From JAWXBA01 sp048499805 (GTDB lineage Bacteria > Gemmatimonadota > Gemmatimonadetes > Gemmatimonadales > GWC2-71-9): DNA of 64,000 bases. The position numbers were made by a program, and so were the translations under genes. The notes under the pieces were generated by a model. It made no database searches. It was not told the origin of the DNA and saw only the letters and a list, made by a program, of their open reading frames with translations. The stretch is taken from contig JASNZF010000005.1 of NCBI GenBank assembly GCA_048499805.1, positions 62,001-126,000 on the forward strand, in the 5' to 3' direction. The first letter of the stretch is position 1; the number at the start of each line of letters is the position of its first letter. This document shows, piece after piece, positions 43,399 to 50,995 of this stretch.

Positions 43399-44369
43399 CC
43401 GCCCCCCTGCTGGAGGTCCGCGACCTCGCCAAGCACTATGCCCCGCGAGGGCGGTTCGGTGGTGCCCGACCGGTCGTCCGCGCCGTCGACGGGGTCTCCT
43501 TCACCATCGCACCCGGAGAGACGCTCGGCCTGGTGGGGGAATCGGGGTGCGGCAAGAGCACCGTCGGCCGGGCGGTGCTGCGGTTGGAGGAGCCGACGGC
43601 GGGCGAGGTCCGCTTTGACGGCCACTCGGTCCTCGAGGCGGACCGCCAGGAGCTCCGGACCCTGCGCCGCCAGATGCAGGTCGTCTTTCAGGACCCGTAC
43701 AGCTCCCTCAATCCCCGGATGCCCGTCGGGCGTGCCATCGCCGAGGGGATCGAGATCCACTCCCTTGCCCCCCGATCCGAGATCCCCGCCCGGGTCGCGG
43801 CCCTCCTTGCCGAGGTGGGCCTGGACCCCGCCGCAGCGACCCGCTATCCCCATGAGTTTTCCGGCGGGCAGCGCCAGCGCATCGGGATCGCCCGGGCGCT
43901 GGCGGTCGAGCCTCGCCTCCTGGTGTGCGATGAGCCGGTCTCCGCACTCGACCTGTCGGTGCAGGCGCAGGTACTCAACCTCCTGGCCGACCTGCAGCGC
44001 GACCGGGGACTTGCCTACCTCTTCATCGCCCACGACCTTGCGGTGGTCCGCCAGTTGTCCCACCGCATCGCCGTGATGTACCTCGGCCGCCTGGTCGAGA
44101 CCGGCCCCGCCGAGACCCTGGTCCGGACGCCGAGGCACCCGTACACCCGCGCCCTGCTGTCGGCGGTTCCCTCCCTCCAGGTGGCGGGGCGCACCGAACC
44201 GATCATCCTCGCGGGCGACCCGCCCAGCCCCGCGGCGGTGCCGACGGGATGTGCATTCGCCTCGCGCTGCTTCCATCCCGATCGCAACGAACGATGCCGC
44301 ACCGAGCGCCCCGAGCTCCGTGCCCTGCACGGTCACCAGGTCGCCTGCCACCATGCGGAGGAATCCTGA
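43395..44369 (+). CDS. ABC transporter ATP-binding protein, DppF/OppF type
   Basis: 324 residues. Walker A GESGCGKST, Q-loop VFQDPYSSLNPRM, signature FSGGQRQRIGIARAL, Walker B LLVCDEPVSALDLSVQAQ, H-loop FIAHDLAVV. C-terminal HPYTRALLSAVP and CAFASRCFHPDRNERC, the usual cysteine-containing tail. Second ATPase of the importer; energises transport with the DppD-type subunit. Followed 2 bp later by the phzF-like gene. Confidence 0.94.
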   Translation: MTAPLLEVRDLAKHYAPRGRFGGARPVVRAVDGVSFTIAPGETLGLVGESGCGKSTVGRAVLRLEEPTAGEVRFDGHSVLEADRQELRTLRRQMQVVFQDPYSSLNPRMPVGRAIAEGIEIHSLAPRSEIPARVAALLAEVGLDPAAATRYPHEFSGGQRQRIGIARALAVEPRLLVCDEPVSALDLSVQAQVLNLLADLQRDRGLAYLFIAHDLAVVRQLSHRIAVMYLGRLVETGPAETLVRTPRHPYTRALLSAVPSLQVAGRTEPIILAGDPPSPAAVPTGCAFASRCFHPDRNERCRTERPELRALHGHQVACHHAEES

Positions 44370-44371
44370 GC

Positions 44372-45166
44372 ATGCAAGCCCCCCTCTGGACCATCGATGC
44401 CTTTACCGACCGCCCGTTCCACGGCAATCCCGCCGCGGTCTGCCTGCTGGGTGACACCATGCCCGACGCCTGGATGCAGCAGGTCGCCGCGGAACTCGGC
44501 CTCTCCGAGACCGCCTTCCTCCTGCGCGACGACGACGGCTTCAGCCTGCGCTGGTTCACCCCCACGGTGGAGGTCGATCTCTGCGGACATGCCACGGTCG
44601 CCAGCGCCCACTTCCTCTGGAGGGCCGGGCACCTCAAGCCCCTCGCCGAGGCGCGCTTCCACACCCGCAGCGGCCTGCTCACCGCCCGGGAGCGCGACGG
44701 CTGGATCACGCTCGACCTGCCGGCGACGCCCGCGGCGCCGGCCTATCCACCCCACGGGCTGGAAGACGCCCTCGGCGCCGTCGCGACCCGGGTGGGGCGG
44801 AGCGTGTACGACGTGATCGTCGAGCTGGAGAGCGAGGCCGCCGTGCGTGCCGTCGATCCCGACATGCGCGCCCTCCGGGAGGTGCCCGCGCGTGGCATCA
44901 TCGTCACCGCCCGCTCGGACGACCCGGAGTACGACTTCGTTTCCCGGTTCTTCGGACCGGCCTCCGGCGTCCCCGAGGATCCCGTCACCGGGAGCGCCCA
45001 CTGCGCCCTCGGTCCCTGGTGGGCCGAAACGCTCGGGCGCGACGACCTGGTCGGCTACCAGGCCAGTCCGCGCGGCGGGGTGGTCCGGGTGCAGGTGCGG
45101 GGAGATCGGGTGCGCCTCATGGGACATGCCGTGACGGTCTGCAAGGGCACCCTGGAGGTGGGATGA
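44372..45166 (+). CDS. PhzF-family isomerase/epimerase-like protein
   Basis: 264 residues. Diaminopimelate-epimerase-like fold: FTDRPFHGNPAAVCLLGD, LGLSETAFLL (the catalytic Glu of PhzF), FTPTVEVDLCGHATVASAHFLW, and GVPEDPVTGSAHCALGPWW. PhzF itself isomerises dihydro-hydroxyanthranilate in phenazine synthesis, but most family members have unknown substrates and no phenazine genes are present here. GGAGG lies upstream. It is placed directly after the importer ATPases and may act on an imported compound. Confidence 0.88.
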   Translation: MQAPLWTIDAFTDRPFHGNPAAVCLLGDTMPDAWMQQVAAELGLSETAFLLRDDDGFSLRWFTPTVEVDLCGHATVASAHFLWRAGHLKPLAEARFHTRSGLLTARERDGWITLDLPATPAAPAYPPHGLEDALGAVATRVGRSVYDVIVELESEAAVRAVDPDMRALREVPARGIIVTARSDDPEYDFVSRFFGPASGVPEDPVTGSAHCALGPWWAETLGRDDLVGYQASPRGGVVRVQVRGDRVRLMGHAVTVCKGTLEVG

Positions 45167-45492
45167 CACCGTGGGAAGCGTTTGAAACCCTCGACCTGCG
45201 GGTCGGGCGGGTGGTCCGGGCCGAGCCCAACGACAAGGCCCGCAAGCCGTCGATCAAGCTCTGGATCGACTTCGGACCGCTCGGCGTCAAGCAATCCAGC
45301 GCCCAGCTGACCGCACTCTACACCCCGGAGGCCCTCATGGGCCGCCTGGTGGTCGCCGCCGTGAACCTGGGGGAGCGCAACATTGCGGGCTTCGTGTCCG
45401 AGGTGCTGACCCTGGGACTGCCCGACGCATCGGGCAACGTGGTGCTGCTCGCCGCCGAGCGCGAGGTGCCGCTGGGAGGAAGGGTGTACTAG
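45163..45492 (+). CDS. csaA: CsaA-type tRNA-binding-domain protein
   Basis: 109 residues, the size of CsaA, a homodimeric OB-fold protein with chaperone-like or tRNA-binding activity. Visible: FETLDLRVGRVVRAEPNDKARKPSIKLWIDFGPLGVKQSSAQLTALY, GRLVVAAVNLGERNIAGFVSEVLTLG and LAAEREVPLGGRVY. The ATG overlaps the phzF-like stop (ATGA). Last gene of the plus-strand operon; uppS converges after 57 bp. Confidence 0.9.
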   Translation: MTPWEAFETLDLRVGRVVRAEPNDKARKPSIKLWIDFGPLGVKQSSAQLTALYTPEALMGRLVVAAVNLGERNIAGFVSEVLTLGLPDASGNVVLLAAEREVPLGGRVY

Positions 45493-45549
45493 CCGAGCGG
45501 GAACTGCGGGGGCAGGAGGGTCCGGAAGGCGGGTCGAGCGCGCGGTGAC

Positions 45550-46290
45550 TCAGGCACTCGCCGAGAGGGGGATCGCCCCGAACCGGCGATCGCGCCCCCG
45601 GAAGTTCTCCACCGCCTCCCGAAGGTCGGCCGCGCGGAAGTCCGGCCAGAGGGTCGGCGTGAAGTAGAGCTCGGCGTACGCGCATTCCCAGAGCAGGAAG
45701 TCACTCAGCCGCTGGTCGCCGCCGCTCCGGATCAGCAGGTCCACCGGCGGCACCGGTGCCGCCTCGTGCTGCGCCCGCGCCAGCGCCAGCCCGAACCCAT
45801 CGGCCGACGGCTCCCCTCCCTGCAGCAGGACCGCCGCCCGCGCGATCATCGCCCGGGACGAGTAGTCCACCGCCACCCGGAGGTGGAGCCGGGTGCCACC
45901 CGCCGTCGCCAACTCGGCCCGGGAGATCGCGCCGACCAGGGCCGGCGGAAGCCGGTCCCGTCGTCCGATCACGCTCAGCCGGATCCCATGGCGCACGCAC
46001 TCGGTCACCTCGCGCCGAAGCGCCGCGCCGAACAGGCTCATCAGCCGACGGACCTCGGGCGCAGGGCGCTGCCAGTTGTCCGACGAGAAGGCGTAAAGGG
46101 TCAGCACCGAAACCCCCAGGGCTGGCGCCGCCTCGACCACCGACCGCACCGAGCCCGTCCCCGCACGGTGCCCTGCCGATCGCGGCAGCCCCCGGGCAGT
46201 CGCCCAGCGGCCATTGCCGTCCATGATGATCGCCACGTGGATCCCATCGCCGGCGGAGGATGGACGATGGCTGGCCGGCGAGAGGATCAT
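45550..46290 (-). CDS. uppS: polyprenyl diphosphate synthase (UppS family)
   Basis: 246 residues. cis-Prenyltransferase making undecaprenyl diphosphate, the lipid carrier for wall synthesis. AIIMDGNGRWATARGLPRSAGHRAG holds the catalytic Asp; YAFSSDNWQRP; and LLIRSGGDQRLSDFLLWECAYAELYFTPTLWPDF is the conserved C-terminal block (normally RTSGExRLSNFLLWQ). The ATG overlaps the stop of the winged-helix gene (ATGA), so it lies in that operon; cdsA, its frequent neighbour, is absent. Confidence 0.93.
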   Translation of the reverse strand: MILSPASHRPSSAGDGIHVAIIMDGNGRWATARGLPRSAGHRAGTGSVRSVVEAAPALGVSVLTLYAFSSDNWQRPAPEVRRLMSLFGAALRREVTECVRHGIRLSVIGRRDRLPPALVGAISRAELATAGGTRLHLRVAVDYSSRAMIARAAVLLQGGEPSADGFGLALARAQHEAAPVPPVDLLIRSGGDQRLSDFLLWECAYAELYFTPTLWPDFRAADLREAVENFRGRDRRFGAIPLSASA

Positions 46291-46682
46291 CCGCCCCTCG
46301 TGGTGCGGATCAGCCCTTCCATGTGGTCCAGGTACCGCTCCAGGGCCTTCCGGCCGCGGTCGGTCAGGGCGAATTCGGTATGGGGGACACGCCCCTCGAA
46401 GCTCTTGGTGCACCGGAGATACCCGGCATCCTCCAGCTTGCGGGCATGGACGCTCAGGTTGCCATCGGTGGCGCCCAGCAGCTCCTTGAGCTCGGTGAAC
46501 GACAGCGTGGCATTCACCGCCAGCGCGCTGACGATCGCCAGCCGGACTCGCTCGTGGATCAACCGGTCCAGTTCAAGCGATGCCGACGCGGCAGCGCCGC
46601 CAGCCACGCTGGCCAGCGCCGAGGCCGGCGCCTCGGCAGGATCGACTCGACGGCGTCGCGCCGCCCCACGGGAATCAGCCAC
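46287..46682 (-). CDS. winged-helix transcriptional regulator
   Basis: 131 residues from a GTG at 46682 with GAGG 7 nt upstream; an ATG at 46715 would overlap the upstream gene further. Winged helix: LIHERVRLAIVSALAVNATLSFTELKELLGATDGNLSVHARKLEDAGYLRCTKSFEGRVPHTEFALTDRGRKALERYLDHMEGL. The basic N-terminal 35 residues look unstructured. Similar regulators often pair with a membrane protein as here (overlap of 8 nt), probably as an autoregulatory repressor pair. Confidence 0.83.
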   Translation of the reverse strand: MADSRGAARRRRVDPAEAPASALASVAGGAAASASLELDRLIHERVRLAIVSALAVNATLSFTELKELLGATDGNLSVHARKLEDAGYLRCTKSFEGRVPHTEFALTDRGRKALERYLDHMEGLIRTTRGG

Positions 46683-47295
46683 CGTACCGCCTCGCGATGA
46701 CCAGCCCGAAGACAATGTGCACCAGGCCGAACCCCGCCATCAGGAAGAGATTTCCCAGCGTCGGATCCATGACGAGCGCGGCGCCGCCCAGCACCATGAA
46801 CACCACCCCCATGACCGGCACCACCGGGACGGAAAAGGTGCCCGCCGCCGCGACCGCCGCGCCATAGAGGAGGAGCCACAACCCCGGCAGCAGTCCAGGC
46901 AGCCCGGCCCCATACAGCACCGGAGTGAGCACCACTCCTGCCGCCAGCGGCGGGGCGAAGCTGCCGGCAAAGAGCCGGCCCGCCTTGGATGCGAAGGGGG
47001 CTCGGGTCGCGGCCGCCTTGCGGAGCAGGAAGATCCCCCCGATGGCGATGGCCACCACTGCCTCGGCCAGCCAGATCGCCAGCCATTCGGCGGGGTCCGC
47101 GGTCCGGCTCGCGGCAAATCCCGCGATCAGCGCGGAGCTGCCCATGGCGACCCCACCCCACCCCGGCACGGCGGTGAAGGAGGAGGCCCGGGTCATGGTG
47201 TCCCGGATGAAGCTCAGGTCCTCGAGGGCCCGCTCATGAAGCGGTCTCGGTGGCGACGGGTCCGGCGGGGAGCGGAACGGGAGGGATCGAGTCAT
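46675..47295 (-). CDS. multi-pass membrane protein
   Basis: 206 residues from the ATG at 47295 (GGAG 4 nt upstream). A soluble N-terminus (LHERALEDLSFIRDTMTRASSFTAVPGWGG) is followed by about six hydrophobic helices, including WLAIWLAEAVVAIAIGGIFLL, LLPGLWLLLYGAAVAAAG and LMAGFGLVHIVFGLVIAR. Its 3' end overlaps the regulator gene. The combination of a membrane protein followed by a winged-helix regulator recurs in soil bacteria; role unknown. Confidence 0.75.
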   Translation of the reverse strand: MTRSLPFRSPPDPSPPRPLHERALEDLSFIRDTMTRASSFTAVPGWGGVAMGSSALIAGFAASRTADPAEWLAIWLAEAVVAIAIGGIFLLRKAAATRAPFASKAGRLFAGSFAPPLAAGVVLTPVLYGAGLPGLLPGLWLLLYGAAVAAAGTFSVPVVPVMGVVFMVLGGAALVMDPTLGNLFLMAGFGLVHIVFGLVIARRYGG

Positions 47296-47403
47296 GGACT
47301 CCAAGCTACCGACGGCGGCCCGGTTCGTCAAGTACTCTGTGATACAAAGCCAAGCCCAGATCGCGGCCAGCGCGCACCCGCGACCACCCCACCCACCCCA
47401 CCC

Positions 47404-47829
47404 TCAGGGCCTGCCGGGCGGATCAGGCTGGACCTTCACCAGCTCCATTTCGATGACCCCGCCCTCGTGCCCCATCCCGAACCGGGTGTGGGCGTCACGC
47501 GGGGCCAGGTACCGGATCTCCTTGATCCGGCCGAGGGGGACACTGTTCATCAGTTGGAGCGCATCCATCCGCACCCCGTCGATGTACAGGATGGGGGTGG
47601 CCTGCATGGTACTGCTCCCCGACCCGCCCAGTTGCCGCGCCCCGCCCTCGCGAAACCATTGGGGCCGGAGCACCCGGACCATCTCGAAGGTGGTGCCCTG
47701 GGACTTCTCGGCCGCCAGTTCCTCCTGGGTGATCCGATTGCGCTCCCGGCGCTGGGCCTCCCCGGCAACGGGCAGGGTCGCCAGCGTCAGCACGACGAGG
47801 AGCACGGCACGGCGGGTGAGGTGGCACAT
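47404..47829 (-). CDS. small secreted TonB-plug-like protein
   Basis: 141 residues. Signal peptide (AVLLVVLTLATLPVAGEA), then RNRITQEELAAEKSQGTTFEMVRVLRPQWF, and the plug-like block PILYIDGVRMDALQLMNSVPLGRIKEIRYLAPRDAHTRFGMGHEGGVIEMEL, matching the end of a TonB-receptor plug (VYIDGV... IERIEVLKGxxAxxxYG...GVI.I). No barrel and no carboxypeptidase-regulatory domain. Related in concept to the three plug proteins at 8.6-11.2 kb but lacking their cysteine pair. Confidence 0.72.
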   Translation of the reverse strand: MCHLTRRAVLLVVLTLATLPVAGEAQRRERNRITQEELAAEKSQGTTFEMVRVLRPQWFREGGARQLGGSGSSTMQATPILYIDGVRMDALQLMNSVPLGRIKEIRYLAPRDAHTRFGMGHEGGVIEMELVKVQPDPPGRP

Positions 47830-48030
47830 GGGGAAGCTCCCGATGGGGGGACGACCGGCGACCGGTCAAACTTGGTGCCGAATCGCTCATCCGGACAGGG
47901 GGGGCTCGCGAGGAGGGGGCCGGACCCGTCCCAACCCTCCGCACCTCCGGTGCCCCCTGCCGCCGATTCCCCACTCGCCCAGCCCGCCGGTTCAGGTTTA
48001 ACATCCCCCCTCACCGGAGGTCTAACCGGC

Positions 48031-49686
48031 ATGCGACCCAGACTCCTGCTCGTGGCCCTGGCTGCGGCCCTCGCCCCCCCGACCCAGGCCCAGGCGCCCC
48101 TTACGCCGAGGGATTCCGCCCTGCACGTCCTCAACCGGCTCGCCTGGGGACCGGCCCCCGGCCAGGTGGAGGCGGTCATGCGGGAGGGCGCCCTGGCCTG
48201 GGCCGACCGGCAGCTCGCGGTGGAGCGGGTGGAGGATCCCCGCCTGGCCGCCTCCCTGCCCCGGCGCTTCGCGGTACTGACCAAGACCCAGGCCGACATG
48301 GTCTGGCTATTCGTCACCCAGCAGCAACAGCAGGTCCAGGCCCAGCGCGCCCAGGCCAACGCCGGAATGACGCCGCCCCCCCCGGCACCACCGGCCGCCG
48401 GTGACCGGGGCGGCGAGCGCAACGACCTGCGGGCCCTCGGGGCCCAGACCCAGCAACTGCTCCTCGCCCGCACCACTGCCAGCGAGCACCAGCTCGCTGA
48501 GGTCCTAGCCGATTTCTGGTTCAACCACTTCAACGTCTTCTATGGCAAGGGACTGGTCCGGCCCTACCTCCATTCGTATGTCGAGGAGGCCATCCGGCCG
48601 AACGCCCTCGGGCGCTTCGAGGACCTGCTGATCGCCACCGCCACCCACCCGGCGATGCTGTTCTATCTCGACAACGCGCAGAGTGTCGCCACCGGGGCGG
48701 TTCCCCCCGAGGTGCAGCGCCTGCAACAGGCGCGCCGCCAGGTCCGTCGTCCCGGCCAGGCCGCCCGGGCCGACTCGCTGATGCGCGCCGTCCAGCAGCG
48801 GATGCCCACGGGAATCAACGAGAACTACGCCCGTGAGCTGCTCGAGCTCCACACCCTCGGGGTCGACGGGGGCTACACCCAGAAGGACATCGAGGAAACC
48901 GCCCGGATCCTGACCGGGTGGGGCATCGCGCGACCCGGCCAGGGATCGGGCTTCGTCTACAGTGCCTGGGCACATGACCGCGGCACCAAGACCGTCCTCG
49001 GCGTGACCTACCCCGCTGGTGGTGGGCAGGAGGAGGGGCTCCGGCTGCTCCGCTCCCTGGCCAGCCACCCCGCGACGATGCACCATGTCTCCGCCAAGCT
49101 CTGTGCCCGCCTCGTCGCCGACGCCGCCCCCGATGGTTGCATCGACGACGCCGTCTCCGCCTGGCGACGCACCGGGGGGGAGATCCGGGCCATCGTGGGC
49201 GCCATCGTGCACTCCCAGGACTTCTGGGCCCCGGCCAACGTCGGGACCAAGATCAAGACCCCGCTCGAGTTCGTGGTGAGCGCGGTCCGCGCCCTCGGGG
49301 GCGAGGTGGACGACACCCCCCGCCTCTCCGCGGCGGTGACCCGACTGGGCCAGCCGATCTACCTCCAGACCGCGCCCACCGGCTATCCCGAGAGCCAGGA
49401 GGATTGGGTGAACAGCGGTGCCCTCCTCAACCGGATGAACCTCGCCATGGCGATGGCGGCGGGACGCCTGCCCGGGGTGAGCGTCCGGCTGGACGCGTTG
49501 ATTCCCCGTACTCCTGACCGGAATGCGCTGCTCGACGCCGTGGACCAGCGGTTCTTCGGCGGCCGGCTCTCGGACAATACCCGCCGGGCCATTGCCACCG
49601 AGCTGGCCGACATCACCGATCCACAGACCATGCGAGCGCTGGCCATCGGCCTGGCGCTCGGTGGCCCCGAATTCCAGAGGCAGTGA
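48031..49686 (+). CDS. DUF1800 domain protein
   Basis: 551 residues. Signal peptide (LLLVALAAALAPPTQAQA), then the DUF1800 pattern: ALHVLNRLAWGPAPGQVEAV, LADFWFNHFNVFYGKG, NENYARELLELHTLGVDGGYTQKDIEETARILTGW, FWAPANVGTKIKTPLEFVVSAVRALG. A Gln-rich linker (QQQQQVQAQ) lies near residue 92. GGAGG upstream. These proteins nearly always pair with DUF1501 as here (TGATG overlap) and are secreted; function unknown. Confidence 0.88.
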   Translation: MRPRLLLVALAAALAPPTQAQAPLTPRDSALHVLNRLAWGPAPGQVEAVMREGALAWADRQLAVERVEDPRLAASLPRRFAVLTKTQADMVWLFVTQQQQQVQAQRAQANAGMTPPPPAPPAAGDRGGERNDLRALGAQTQQLLLARTTASEHQLAEVLADFWFNHFNVFYGKGLVRPYLHSYVEEAIRPNALGRFEDLLIATATHPAMLFYLDNAQSVATGAVPPEVQRLQQARRQVRRPGQAARADSLMRAVQQRMPTGINENYARELLELHTLGVDGGYTQKDIEETARILTGWGIARPGQGSGFVYSAWAHDRGTKTVLGVTYPAGGGQEEGLRLLRSLASHPATMHHVSAKLCARLVADAAPDGCIDDAVSAWRRTGGEIRAIVGAIVHSQDFWAPANVGTKIKTPLEFVVSAVRALGGEVDDTPRLSAAVTRLGQPIYLQTAPTGYPESQEDWVNSGALLNRMNLAMAMAAGRLPGVSVRLDALIPRTPDRNALLDAVDQRFFGGRLSDNTRRAIATELADITDPQTMRALAIGLALGGPEFQRQ

Positions 49687-50939
49687 TGCCAATCTCGCGA
49701 CGGGCCTTCATGCGCGGGGGGGCCCTGGCCCTCGTCAGCTTCGGACTCGATCCGCTCTTCCTCGACCGCGCGGCCTACGCGGTCGGCCCGGTCCGGATGG
49801 GCACCGCCAAGGGCAAGACGCTGGTGTGCCTCTTCCAGCGCGGCGCCGTCGATGGCCTGAGCATGGTCGTCCCAGTCAGTGACGCGGCCTACTACAAGGA
49901 CCGGCCGAGAATCGCGATCCCCAGGAACAGCGTGGTGAACCTCGACGGCCAGTTCGGACTGCACCCGCGCCTCGAGGGGCTGATGCCCTGGTGGCGCGAT
50001 GGCAGCCTGGCGCTGGTGCATGCGGTCGGCTCCCCGGCCAGTACCCGGAGTCACTTCGATGCCCAGGACTACATGGAATCGGGGACGCCGGACCGCAAGT
50101 CCACCACCGACGGCTGGGCCAATCGATACTGCCAGCACCACACCGAGCATGTCGACACCCCGTTCCGCGCCGTGGCGTTCGGGCCCCAGTTGCCGCGCAC
50201 CCTGGCGGGCAGCGCCCCGGCGCTCGCGATCGACGACCTCCGGACCTTCGGGGTCCAGGCCCGGGGCGGTGGCCAGGACCGGCTCTCGCGGGCCTTCGAA
50301 TCGCTCTACGAGGGCGCGGCCACCGGCCTGCTCGCCACCTCCTCCCACGAGGGCTTCGAGGCGGTCAAGATGCTGCGCGAGGCCGACCCCTCGCGGACCG
50401 CGCCGGCCAACGGCGCCAGCTACCCCGCGGGCCGCCTGGGACAGAGCCTCCGCCAGATCGCCCAGCTGATCCGGGCCGACCTCGGCCTCGAGATCGCCTT
50501 CGCCGATGTGGGCGGCTGGGACACCCACGTGAACCAGGGCGCCGACCAGGGGCAGCTGAGCCAGCGCCTCAATGAACTGGGACAGGCGCTCACCGCCTTC
50601 GCCACCGACATGGGCGAGCAGATGGCCGATGTCGTCGTCCTGACGATGTCCGAGTTTGGCCGCACGATTCGAGAGAACGGCAATGCCGGCACCGACCACG
50701 GGCGGGCCACCGCGATGATGGTGCTCGGGGGCGGCGTGCAGGGCGGCAAGGTCCACGGTCGCTGGCCGGGGCTGGGGTTGGAGCAGCGGGCCGACGGGCG
50801 CGACCTCGCGGTCACCACCGACTTCCGCGACCTCTTCGGCGAAATCCTCGCCCGCCATCTCGGCGCCCGCGACCTCGCGACCGTCTTTCCCGGGCACACC
50901 GCGACCGCGGCACGCTTCCCCGGGGTGATGCGCGGCTAG
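49686..50939 (+). CDS. DUF1501 domain protein, Tat-exported
   Basis: 417 residues. Twin-arginine signal SRRAFMRGGALALVSFG, then LVCLFQRGAVDGLSMVVPVSDAAYYKDRP, LHPRLEGLMPWWRDGSLALVHAVGS, SHFDAQDYMESG, VGGWDTHVNQG and VVVLTMSEFGRTIRENGNAGTDHGRATAMMVLGGGVQGGKVHG. The DxHxQ/metal-like residues recall the alkaline-phosphatase/sulfatase superfamily. Tat export suggests folding with a metal cofactor before crossing the membrane. Coupled to the DUF1800 gene by TGATG. Confidence 0.9.
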   Translation: MPISRRAFMRGGALALVSFGLDPLFLDRAAYAVGPVRMGTAKGKTLVCLFQRGAVDGLSMVVPVSDAAYYKDRPRIAIPRNSVVNLDGQFGLHPRLEGLMPWWRDGSLALVHAVGSPASTRSHFDAQDYMESGTPDRKSTTDGWANRYCQHHTEHVDTPFRAVAFGPQLPRTLAGSAPALAIDDLRTFGVQARGGGQDRLSRAFESLYEGAATGLLATSSHEGFEAVKMLREADPSRTAPANGASYPAGRLGQSLRQIAQLIRADLGLEIAFADVGGWDTHVNQGADQGQLSQRLNELGQALTAFATDMGEQMADVVVLTMSEFGRTIRENGNAGTDHGRATAMMVLGGGVQGGKVHGRWPGLGLEQRADGRDLAVTTDFRDLFGEILARHLGARDLATVFPGHTATAARFPGVMRG

Positions 50940-50995
50940 CGGCGCGGGCGGACACCGGCTGGCCCCGGCCCGCCGGGCTACTTACCGTTACGGGC

